Shown one piece after another: positions 1 through 5,214 of a stretch of DNA of 5,509 nt. Both the position numbers and the translations under genes were made by a program. The stretch comes from Desulfobacca acetoxidans (GTDB taxonomy: Bacteria; Desulfobacterota; Desulfobaccia; Desulfobaccales; 0-14-0-80-60-11). The stretch is from contig DYJG01000215.1 in assembly GCA_020723225.1 (NCBI GenBank), positions 1-5,509 of the forward strand, written 5' to 3'. The notes beneath the pieces are model-generated. The model saw only the letters and a list, made by a program, of their open reading frames with translations, had not been told where the DNA came from and searched no databases. Every line of letters starts with the position of its first letter. Positions within the stretch are counted from its first letter, which is position 1.

Positions 1-1283
1 ACGTCGGCCCCCAGCCTGATGGCCGAGCAGGCCACGTCGATGGCCACGTTGCCGCCGCCGATGACCGCCAGGGACTTGCCGATCTCCTGGGGTTCCCCCA
101 GGTTGTGGCGTCTTAAGAAATCAACTCCTTGAACGACGCCCGGAGCCGACTCGCCGGGGATTCCCAGGGGTTTGCCCACGTGGCAGCCGATCCCCAGGAA
201 TACGGCCTTATAGCCTTCCTCAAAGAGGCCATCCACCGTGAAATCCCGGCCTAGTGCGGAGTTGGTCTTGAGCGTCACTCCCAGGCGCAGGATGCTGTCG
301 ATTTCCCGGTCCAAAACCTCCTTGGGCAGCCGATAGTCCGGAATCCCCACCCGGAGCATGCCTCCGGCCTTGGGGAGGGCCTCGAAGATGGTGGGCCGGT
401 AGCCCCTCAGGGCCAAGTGGTAGGCGCAGCTTAAGCCCGCGGGGCCGGAGCCGACGATGGCGATCTTCTCGGACCTCGCCTCCACCAGGGGCGGATTGAA
501 GCTTCCCAGGTCCACCTGGTCCGCGGTAAAGCGCTTCAGATTGCAGATGGCCACCGGCTGATCCATCTCCGCACGGCGGCACTTGCTCTCACAGGGATGC
601 GGGCAGACCCGGCCCAAGACCCCGGGGAGCGGCAGACGCTCCATGATGAGCTTCACCGCTTCCTCGTATTTCCCCATCTTGATGAGCTGCACGTAGCCCT
701 GGACGTTGATCTCCGCGGGGCAGGTCAGGGTGCAGGGGGCCCGGTCCAGCTTCTTGATGCCGAAGGCCGCGGGGATGGCCTGGGGATAGAGGCGGTAGGC
801 CGCGTGCCAGTCCGCCAGGCCCATGTTGAACTCGTCGGGCATGGCCACCGGACAGACGTTGGCGCACTCCCCGCAGCCGGTGCATTTGGCCGGGTCCACG
901 TAGCGGGGCTCCTTCTGCAAGGTCACCGTGAGATTCCCCGGCTCCCCGCTGACGGCCTTCACTTCCGTCAGGGTATGGATCTTGATGTTCAGATGGCGGC
1001 CACATTCCACCAGCTTGGGGGAGATGATGCACATGGAACAGTCGTTGGTGGGGAAGGTCTTGTCCAGTTGGGCCATGACCCCGCCGATGGCCGGTTTGGC
1101 CTCCACCATGTGCACAAAATAGCCGGAGTTGGCCAGATCCAGGGAAGCCTGCATCCCGGCCACGCCGCCGCCCACCACCATCACCGCGCCAGAAGGCGCG
1201 GCTGCGCCTTTACCGTTACCGCCCTTCCGGGGTTCGTCTTCGGCCATTTTCTCTTTTCCTTTGGGCATATCTTTTTTCCCCAT
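1..1283 (-). CDS. HdrA-GltD fusion FAD/Fe-S oxidoreductase (N-terminal part, runs off left edge)
   Basis: Partial gene: about 427 codons are open with no stop before the left edge. Numbering from the ATG at 1283, an HdrA-like part comes first. It has a dinucleotide-binding GGGVAG at 38-43, the HdrA signature TNDCSMCIISPKLVECG with Cys 82, 85 and 94, and a ferredoxin motif CTGCGECANVCP with Cys 134, 137, 140 and 144. At about residue 180 it changes to a GltD-like module: CTLTC (Cys 184, 188), VCPHPCESKC (Cys 227, 231, 235), an FAD motif GSGPAG at 278-283, and GGGNVAID at 409-416, the NAD(P)H-binding loop of glutamate synthase small-subunit relatives. It begins 13 bp after the metF stop, so the two are probably co-transcribed. 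By family, HdrA carries the bifurcating flavin and GltD-type modules take electrons from NAD(P)H. I infer a cytoplasmic electron-transfer partner of MetF, not a true glutamate synthase. The start is uncertain: in-frame ATGs lie at 1283, 1268 and 1247, and the first 30 residues are Lys-rich. Confidence 0.9.
   Translation of the reverse strand, partial: MGKKDMPKGKEKMAEDEPRKGGNGKGAAAPSGAVMVVGGGVAGMQASLDLANSGYFVHMVEAKPAIGGVMAQLDKTFPTNDCSMCIISPKLVECGRHLNIKIHTLTEVKAVSGEPGNLTVTLQKEPRYVDPAKCTGCGECANVCPVAMPDEFNMGLADWHAAYRLYPQAIPAAFGIKKLDRAPCTLTCPAEINVQGYVQLIKMGKYEEAVKLIMERLPLPGVLGRVCPHPCESKCRRAEMDQPVAICNLKRFTADQVDLGSFNPPLVEARSEKIAIVGSGPAGLSCAYHLALRGYRPTIFEALPKAGGMLRVGIPDYRLPKEVLDREIDSILRLGVTLKTNSALGRDFTVDGLFEEGYKAVFLGIGCHVGKPLGIPGESAPGVVQGVDFLRRHNLGEPQEIGKSLAVIGGGNVAIDVACSAIRLGAD
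1251..1260 (-). promoter_or_regulatory. Ribosome-binding site candidate for an internal start of the HdrA-GltD gene
   Basis: The minus strand reads AGGAAAAGAG, then AAA, then the ATG at 1247 (MAEDEP...). This purine-rich stretch suits initiation at 1247. The ATG at 1283 has only a weaker CCAGG about 5 bases ahead of it (1289-1293). The choice changes the protein by just 12 residues, all before the flavin-binding motif, so function is unaffected. Confidence 0.4.
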
Positions 1284-1296
1284 AAAAACCTGGCGC

Positions 1297-2169
1297 TTAG
1301 ATCCCGGCTGCCGCCAGAATCCCCGGAAGTTTGTCTTCCCAGCCGATGGTGGAAATATTCACGCCCGGACACCCCTGGTCCTTGAACGCGGCCACCAGTT
1401 CCCCGGCGATTTGCACGCATTCCCGGACCCGCTCCGGCGCCTTCTGGATGCGGTTGATGTAGTCTTCGGGGATCTTCAGGTCCATGTGCCGGTTGATGTA
1501 CTTGGCCATTCCCACGGATTTTAACAGCAGCACCGTGGGGATGACCGCGGCCCGGCGGACGTCCAGACTCTCCTGGAGTTTGGCCAGGGCGGCGGGGTCG
1601 AACACCGGCTGGGTGACAAAAAAATTGGCCCCCGCGGCCATTTTTTTCTCCAGCTCCGTCAATTCCCTGTCCCAGGCCTCACCCCGGGGGGTCACCTTCA
1701 TGGTGGAGCCCACAAAAAAATTGGGGGCTCCCTGGAGGTCCACCCCGGCCATGTCCCGGCCGCTTTGGAGCATCCGAATGGCCCCCAGCAACTCCAAGAG
1801 ATCGATGTCGTAAACGGCCCGGGCCTTGTGATGGTCGCCGTGGGTGATTTCCTCGCCGGCCACGGCCATGACGTTGGGGACCCCCAGGGCCTGGGCCGCC
1901 AGCAGATCGCCTTGCAAGGCCAGGCGGTTGCGGTCCCGGCAGCAGGCCTGCAGCACCGTTTCCAGCCCCCGGCTCTGCAAGAGCAGCGCGCCTCCCAGGG
2001 AGCTCATCTTCATCACCGCGTTGCTCATCTCCGGGATCACGAACGCGTCCACTTTGCCCTTCACCGCCCAGGCGTTGGCGATCATGGCCACGGTGTCCGC
2101 CCCCTTGGGCGGCTCCATCTCCGCTAAAATTACAAATTCCCCGTCAGTCAGCTTTTTTTGTAATTGCAT
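1297..2169 (-). CDS. metF: Methylenetetrahydrofolate reductase, MetF family
   Basis: A 290-residue single-domain MetF, the normal length for bacterial enzymes without a regulatory extension. It interconverts 5,10-methylene- and 5-methyl-tetrahydrofolate with a bound FAD in the cytoplasm. Visible motifs are AEMEPPKG at 16-23, where E17 aligns with catalytic Glu28 of E. coli MetF; CCRDRNRLALQGDLL at 76-90, the conserved RDRN segment; GDHHKARAVYDID at 111-123; FFVTQPVFD at 183-191, where Q187 matches folate-contacting Gln183; and a C-terminal IPEDYINRI and GCPGVNI. Where E. coli has Asp120 (typically GD), this protein reads AGEE, so Glu106 replaces the flavin-contacting Asp. The gene lies 15 bp after the receiver gene and 13 bp before the HdrA-GltD gene, in one operon. 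AAGGGGAG ends 4 bases before the ATG as ribosome-binding site. The operon context suggests that electrons come from or go to the HdrA-GltD partner rather than directly from NADH. Confidence 0.95.
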   Translation of the reverse strand: MQLQKKLTDGEFVILAEMEPPKGADTVAMIANAWAVKGKVDAFVIPEMSNAVMKMSSLGGALLLQSRGLETVLQACCRDRNRLALQGDLLAAQALGVPNVMAVAGEEITHGDHHKARAVYDIDLLELLGAIRMLQSGRDMAGVDLQGAPNFFVGSTMKVTPRGEAWDRELTELEKKMAAGANFFVTQPVFDPAALAKLQESLDVRRAAVIPTVLLLKSVGMAKYINRHMDLKIPEDYINRIQKAPERVRECVQIAGELVAAFKDQGCPGVNISTIGWEDKLPGILAAAGI

Positions 2170-2184
2170 CGAACTCCCCTTTGG

Positions 2185-2565
2185 CTATTGGGCTGAGCGC
2201 ACCATGGCATTGGAGATGGCTAAGATAAGTTCATCCATGCCAAAAGAAATTACGTGATAATAGAAGATGCCCTTCTGCCGGATGCAGCTTTCCTGTTCCG
2301 GATTGTTTTCATCAGCAGTGATGATAATGGGAAGCTTCCGATGATGCCCCTTGATGATGGAAATGGCCTCGTAGCCCATTTCTTCCGGAAGTTTGGCGTC
2401 CATCACCAGGACGTTGAACTTTTCATTCTGGAGGGTTATGAGCACATCCTTGATATTGTCTACGGTCTTGCATTCGTGGCCCTGTTCCTCCAGCCAGGGT
2501 GAGAGCCCCCTGGCCAGTTCGCAGCCGCGCTCGGCAATCAACAGCCTGCCGCATCTTTCCGTCAT
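2185..2565 (-). CDS. Stand-alone receiver-domain protein, degenerate (CheY-like fold, no output domain)
   Basis: A 126-residue protein consisting of one response-regulator receiver domain with no DNA-binding or enzymatic output. The segment NVLVMDAKLPEEMGYEAISII fits beta3-alpha3, with D56 as likely phosphoacceptor, and LPIIIT places T83 at the switch Thr/Ser. Other canonical residues are altered. The usual acidic pair after beta1 is A11-E12-R13, leaving only one acid. The Lys-Pro of beta5 (Lys109 in CheY) is I106-S107 in YYHVISF, although the aromatic switch position is kept as Y103. It may therefore be poorly phosphorylated or act as a constitutive or pseudo-receiver. It is the first gene of the metF operon, 15 bp ahead of metF, which suggests a regulatory or scaffold role for this pathway; the target is unknown. 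AAAGG lies about 8 bases before the ATG. Confidence 0.82.
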   Translation of the reverse strand: MTERCGRLLIAERGCELARGLSPWLEEQGHECKTVDNIKDVLITLQNEKFNVLVMDAKLPEEMGYEAISIIKGHHRKLPIIITADENNPEQESCIRQKGIFYYHVISFGMDELILAISNAMVRSAQ

Positions 2566-2583
2566 CGCTATACCTTTATTGCC

Positions 2584-2606
2584 GTTGAGGGTTAAGAACC
2601 GCCAAC
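2584..2606 (-). promoter_or_regulatory. Small leader hairpin in the metF-operon 5' UTR
   Basis: Within the predicted leader, GTTG (2584-2587) pairs with CAAC (2603-2606). Inside this, after mismatches, GGTT (2590-2593) pairs with AACC (2597-2600) around a 3-base loop. It ends about 20 bases before the start codon, just outside the ribosome-binding site. It is short and imperfect, so a role in translation or mRNA stability is only a possibility. Confidence 0.25.
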
Positions 2607-2630
2607 CCCACTCTACCCGTATTCTTCTTA

Positions 2631-2646
2631 AGCAATGCCCGTGCCC
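2631..2646 (-). promoter_or_regulatory. Sigma-54 (RpoN) promoter for the receiver-metF-HdrA operon
   Basis: The minus strand reads GGGCACGGGCATTGCT. The sigma-54 consensus is TGGCACG-N4-TTGCW; every defined position matches except the leading T, and the invariant GG (-24) and GC (-12) are correctly spaced. The predicted transcript start is near 2620, giving a leader of about 55 bases before the ATG at 2565. Sigma-54 promoters strictly need an AAA+ activator bound upstream, so transcription of the metF operon would be signal-dependent. No activator gene is in the window. Confidence 0.7.
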
Positions 2647-2735
2647 GGAGGTCGGCCCTGTTTAAGTGCATAAAATCACAAATAAATAACCTTCTGGACC
2701 AAAGGCGGGAAGGAGATGGGAATGGGTAATTTTGG

Positions 2736-2759
2736 ACGGCAAAATAATTATTTTGCTGT
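2736..2759. promoter_or_regulatory. 24-bp near-perfect palindrome, candidate activator/operator site
   Basis: The core GCAAAATAATTATTTTGC (2739-2756) is a perfect 18-bp palindrome. It extends to 2736-2759 with a single mismatched pair (2738/2757). Its centre (2747/2748) lies about 127 bp upstream of the start predicted from the sigma-54 promoter, a usual distance for an enhancer-binding-protein site. Symmetry of this length suggests a homodimeric regulator. It might equally control the divergent chemoreceptor gene. The AT-rich centre makes chance symmetry somewhat easier, but the GC-containing arms argue for a real site. Confidence 0.5.
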
Positions 2760-2781
2760 TAATACAGATAGTTGGCTGTTA
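2755..2781 (+). repeat. Direct repeat GCTGTTA spaced 20 bp
   Basis: GCTGTTA occurs at 2755-2761 and 2775-2781, 20 bp apart (about two helical turns), the first copy overlapping the right arm of the palindrome. CTGT-TAAT-ACAG (2756-2767) is also a small inverted repeat. These could be half-sites for the same regulator, but the repeats are short enough to arise by chance. Confidence 0.3.
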
Positions 2782-2827
2782 TGTGTAAAAATGCCACGCG
2801 AGTTACTTCTTTACCTGGAAAAAGGAT

Positions 2828-2863
2828 GGGAAGGGATGTGAAAAGAAAAACGATCCCGTTCCC
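2828..2863. repeat. Inverted repeat with bulge, mid-intergenic
   Basis: GGGAA (2828-2832) and GGGAT (2833-2837) pair with TTCCC (2859-2863) and ATCCC (2853-2857), with G2858 as a bulge and a 15-base purine-rich loop. No T-run follows on the plus strand. On the minus strand TTTTT comes 4 bases after the stem, so a weak leftward terminator is conceivable. A role is not established. Confidence 0.3.
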
Positions 2864-2987
2864 TCAGGTTACCCCTACTCATCGACCAAAGGTCTAATTA
2901 TTTATATCATTGGATATTCGCCGGAAAAGAAAGATCATGTTGTAATAATCAAAAAGTTAACTTCCTGTTATTTTTGAGAAAGTCCCC

Positions 2988-3015
2988 TAAACCTTAAGGC
3001 TGCAATTCCCGATAA
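2988..3015 (+). promoter_or_regulatory. Sigma-28 (FliA)-like promoter for the chemoreceptor
   Basis: TAAA (2988-2991), a 16-base spacer, and CCCGATAA (3008-3015) resemble the flagellar consensus TAAA-N15-GCCGATAA: 7 of 8 bases match at -10, and the spacer is one base long. The predicted start is near 3021-3023, giving a leader of about 20 bases that just holds the ribosome-binding site. The placement and the class of downstream gene both fit flagellar/chemotaxis control. Confidence 0.55.
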
Positions 3016-3028
3016 CTATGTTACCTCT

Positions 3029-3037
3029 GGGAGGGAG
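3029..3037 (+). promoter_or_regulatory. Ribosome-binding site of the chemoreceptor
   Basis: GGGAGGGAG ends 5 bases before the ATG at 3043. It supports this start over the out-of-frame ATG at 3018, whose reading frame overlaps and has no family resemblance. Confidence 0.75.
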
Positions 3038-3042
3038 TAACC

Positions 3043-4617
3043 ATGAAGAATCTAGGAATATCTTTCAAACTGTATCTAAGTTTCGGCGTCCTGCTATTGC
3101 TGTTGGCCGTTGTCAGCGCCTTTTTTTGGAGCAATACCTCCAAATCTCAAAAAATATACGGGGATTATGCCGACCAGGTCCGGGCCGGGATTCACCTGGC
3201 CAACGTGGAAAGGGCTCAATGGGAACTGCGTTTCGGGGTGGCCAATTTTATGACTGCCGATGAGCAGGGCCGGAAAAAAATCAAGGAAGAAGGCCCCAAA
3301 TGGTACCAACAGGCGGAAGAAAACTTTAAGGCTTTTGCCGCCGGTGATCGCACTCCTGAAGAAAAACAGGTCCTGAAGGAGTGGCAGGAGGTATTCGCCC
3401 AATACCAACCGGCCCGGGAACGCTGGCTGGAGCTGTACCAAGCCGGCAAAAAGGAAGAGGCAGCGGAGTATCGGGCCCAAAATACCAATCGCTTCGGCGC
3501 CGCCTCCGTCAAGGCCCTCAGCCGGTTGATCGAAATCCAAAAAAACATCGGTGAGGAACGGGAGCGCACCGGCCTGGCGGACAGCCGGAGAACCAGGCAG
3601 ATTGTGATGTGGTTCATCGGCGTCATTTTGGTCTGCGGCGTTGCTTTAAGCATCGTCATCAGCCGCAAGATCACCGGCTCTTTAAAGCATTCCACTTCGT
3701 TGCTTTCCGAGTCCGCCACCCAGGTGACCGCGGCCTCCGGGCAAATCTCCGACTCCAGTCAATCTTTGGCCCAGGGGGCTTCCGAGCAAGCCTCGGCGCT
3801 GGAAGAGACTTCCGCGTCTTTGGAAGAGATGGCGGCGATGACCAAACAGAATGCCGACAATTCGCAAAGGGCATCCGCCTTGATGAATGACGCGGGAACG
3901 ATTGTTGGGAAAGCGAATAGCTTCATGGCGAATTTGACCGAAGCCATGAAGGAGGTTTCCGCGGCCAGTAATGAAACCGCCAAGATTATCAAAACCATTG
4001 ACGAAATCGCTTTTCAGACCAATCTCCTGGCCCTGAACGCGGCAGTGGAGGCGGCCCGGGCCGGAGAAGCCGGGGCAGGCTTCGCGGTGGTCGCCGACGA
4101 AGTCAGAAACCTGGCCATGCGGGCCGCGGAGGCAGCCAAAGATACCACCGCAATGATCGAAGCCACCGCTGCCAAGGTGCGCGATGGCTCCGATTTGGTG
4201 GGCAAAACCGCGGAAGCCTTTCTCCAGGTGGCCTCCAGCACCACCAAAGTAAAGGAATTGGTGGAAGAGATTGCCGCGGCCTCCCATGAACAGGCCCAGG
4301 GAGTGGAGCAGATCAACCGGGCGATCTCCGAATTGGATAAGGTGGTGCAACAGAATGCCGCCAGCGCTGAAGAAAGCGCCAGCGCTTCTCAAGAGCTGAG
4401 CGCCCAGTCCACCCAGATGAAAGCGGTGGTGGCCGGGTTGGCGGAATTGGTGGGCGGCGGGAGAAACGGCTCATCTCCCCCGGCCGCGTCCCGGCGGCAA
4501 CTGGTGACCGCCGCGCTGGCGCCCTTGCCTGGAACCAGGCGGCTTAATCCGGGAAAGCAGGCCTCCCCGGAAGACATCATCCCCTTGGGCAAAGATAAAG
4601 ACTATAAGGATTTCTGA
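3043..4617 (+). CDS. Methyl-accepting chemotaxis protein (transmembrane, four-helix-bundle-type sensor)
   Basis: A 524-residue inner-membrane chemoreceptor that would signal to CheA/CheW. Order of parts: TM1 about 11-29; an all-helical periplasmic sensor about 30-186, rich in Glu/Lys/Gln and resembling the four-helix-bundle MCP ligand domain; TM2 about 187-207; then a very short linker (SRKITGSLKHSTSLL) that leads almost directly into the cytoplasmic coiled coil, with little room for a full HAMP domain. The signalling tip is EIAFQTNLLALNAAVEAARA (321-340), followed by GEAGAGFAVVADEVRNLA. Likely methylation segments are EETSASLEE (254-262) and SAEESASAS (441-449). A flexible tail of about 54 residues ends in DYKDF, which fits the loose CheR/CheB-tethering pattern x-[HFYW]-x-x-[HFYW]. 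The ligand cannot be told from sequence. The gene stands alone, with no che genes beside it, behind a sigma-28-like promoter. Confidence 0.95.
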   Translation: MKNLGISFKLYLSFGVLLLLLAVVSAFFWSNTSKSQKIYGDYADQVRAGIHLANVERAQWELRFGVANFMTADEQGRKKIKEEGPKWYQQAEENFKAFAAGDRTPEEKQVLKEWQEVFAQYQPARERWLELYQAGKKEEAAEYRAQNTNRFGAASVKALSRLIEIQKNIGEERERTGLADSRRTRQIVMWFIGVILVCGVALSIVISRKITGSLKHSTSLLSESATQVTAASGQISDSSQSLAQGASEQASALEETSASLEEMAAMTKQNADNSQRASALMNDAGTIVGKANSFMANLTEAMKEVSAASNETAKIIKTIDEIAFQTNLLALNAAVEAARAGEAGAGFAVVADEVRNLAMRAAEAAKDTTAMIEATAAKVRDGSDLVGKTAEAFLQVASSTTKVKELVEEIAAASHEQAQGVEQINRAISELDKVVQQNAASAEESASASQELSAQSTQMKAVVAGLAELVGGGRNGSSPPAASRRQLVTAALAPLPGTRRLNPGKQASPEDIIPLGKDKDYKDF

Positions 4618-4632
4618 TTATCAGACTGATAA
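4618..4632. repeat. Palindrome directly after the chemoreceptor stop
   Basis: TTATCAG-A-CTGATAA is a perfect inverted repeat with 7-bp arms and a single central base, starting on the base after the TGA. It overlaps a second one, CTGAT-T-ATCAG (4614-4624). A one-base loop cannot form a normal RNA hairpin, so it is more like a protein-binding site or chance than a terminator. Confidence 0.3.
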
Positions 4633-4650
4633 AAGCGCACAAAGACTTAC

Positions 4651-4673
4651 GGCCCCCGACTATTTCGGGCGCC
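4651..4673. terminator. Possible bidirectional terminator hairpin between convergent genes
   Basis: CCCGA (4655-4659) pairs with TCGGG (4665-4669) around the loop CTATT. Beyond a C-C mismatch, GGC (4651-4653) pairs with GCC (4671-4673). It lies 34 bp after the chemoreceptor stop and about 60 bp past the stop of the converging PAS gene. Neither side has an immediate T-run, so intrinsic termination would be weak. The rest of 4618-4733 shows no gene. Confidence 0.4.
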
Positions 4674-4733
4674 GGCATGGGGAAAACGGCCAGAGCTGGA
4701 TGAATTCGTGCGCGCCGATGAAAGGAGAGACTG

Positions 4734-5174
4734 CTAACCCTTATTCGCCTCCGCCTCCAGGGCCGCCAGGCGCTCCCGCATGGCCTTTTCCCGCTGCCAA
4801 CGGGCGGTGACCTCCCGGATGATGGCCCCTGCGCCCTGAACCTCCCCTCCTTCTTCCCGGATCAGAACGATACTGAACTCCACGGAAATGCGGGAGCCGT
4901 CCCGGCGCAAAGCGGGCACGGCCAACAGGTCCCGGGCGTATTTGGTATCACCGGAGGCCATGACCCGGCGGTAGCCATCCCCGTGCCGTTGCCGCAGGTT
5001 CTCAGGAATGATTATATCCAGGGGTTCGCCCAGGGCCGCGGCGGCCGGAAAGCCGAAAATCTCCTCCGCGCCCTTATTCCATAAACGGATAATCCCATCC
5101 CGGTCCGCAAAGATGACGGCGTCCCGGCTCTCCTCCACCAGGCGGCGGCAAAGCTGGCCATACTCAAAGGGCAT
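4734..5174 (-). CDS. Stand-alone PAS-domain protein
   Basis: A 146-residue protein that is essentially one PAS (S-box) domain with a short charged helix at the end. Motifs: RDAVIFADRDGIIRLWNKGAEEIFGF spans 17-42 (quoted here only to locate beta1 to alpha-C; key residues D23, G27, W32, N33, A36, F40, G41), IIIPENLRQRH at 54-64, RRDGSRISVEFS at 90-101, and the final strand GAGAIIREVTARW at 114-126. There is no kinase, cyclase or DNA-binding output, so it probably senses a ligand or redox state and passes this on by protein contact. His64 sits near the position of the FixL haem ligand, but its spacing to the following Tyr is one residue longer and the FixL distal Arg is not evident, so haem is not claimed. 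The start at 5174 is chosen over an upstream ATG at 5321 because AAGGAG precedes it and the longer frame would overlap the upstream gene. It lies 40 bp after the molybdopterin-binding gene, likely in its operon. Confidence 0.88.
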   Translation of the reverse strand: MPFEYGQLCRRLVEESRDAVIFADRDGIIRLWNKGAEEIFGFPAAAALGEPLDIIIPENLRQRHGDGYRRVMASGDTKYARDLLAVPALRRDGSRISVEFSIVLIREEGGEVQGAGAIIREVTARWQREKAMRERLAALEAEANKG

Positions 5175-5181
5175 ATTGCCT

Positions 5182-5187
5182 CTCCTT
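5182..5187 (-). promoter_or_regulatory. Ribosome-binding site that fixes the PAS-gene start
   Basis: AAGGAG on the minus strand, 7 bases before the ATG at 5174, is a perfect Shine-Dalgarno. It lies in the 40-bp gap after the upstream gene's stop, so it argues for the 146-residue protein and against the 195-residue alternative. Confidence 0.8.
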
Positions 5188-5214
5188 GATCGGCGCCGGA
5201 GGCTTCTCCATAAC

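Larger units (their letters stand above)
2566..3042. other. Gene-free divergent intergenic region (477 bp)
   Basis: No credible coding sequence is seen on either strand here. The base composition is clearly more AT-rich than the flanking genes, particularly 2660-2690, 2725-2800 and 2890-2975. It separates the metF operon (leftward) from the chemoreceptor (rightward) and holds the promoters, palindrome and inverted repeats listed separately. A small perfect palindrome, AAGTTAACTT, also lies at 2954-2963. The hexamer CTGTTA occurs at 2756, 2776 and 2965. Confidence 0.85.

Noticed and set aside
589..1032. 147-codon minus-strand open frame
   Set aside because: It is on the same strand as the HdrA-GltD gene but in another frame. 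The gene's own frame runs unbroken through here with all ferredoxin and GltD cysteines in register, so there is no frameshift.
597..1385. 262-codon plus-strand open frame
   Set aside because: It is antisense to the HdrA-GltD gene and the end of metF, both with clear family motifs. Its own product is His/Gly-rich with no recognisable motif, as expected of a shadow frame in GC-rich DNA.
2828..2863. Intrinsic terminator in the middle of the divergent region
   Set aside because: The stem has a bulge and a 15-base loop, no T-run follows on the plus strand, and only a displaced one follows on the minus strand. No gene reads into it.
2566..3042. Small ORF, tRNA, riboswitch or CRISPR in the intergenic region
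   Set aside because: I looked on both strands and found no open frame with a ribosome-binding site, no cloverleaf, no spaced repeats and no recognisable riboswitch core.
3682..4392. 236-codon minus-strand open frame inside the chemoreceptor
   Set aside because: Gly/His/Phe-rich translation with no motifs, lying wholly opposite the highly conserved MCP signalling domain. It is a shadow produced by codon bias.
4981..4983. His64 of the PAS protein as FixL-type haem ligand
   Set aside because: The PExxRxxH context resembles FixL, but the His-to-Tyr spacing differs and the FixL distal Arg is not seen. Many non-haem PAS domains share this His.
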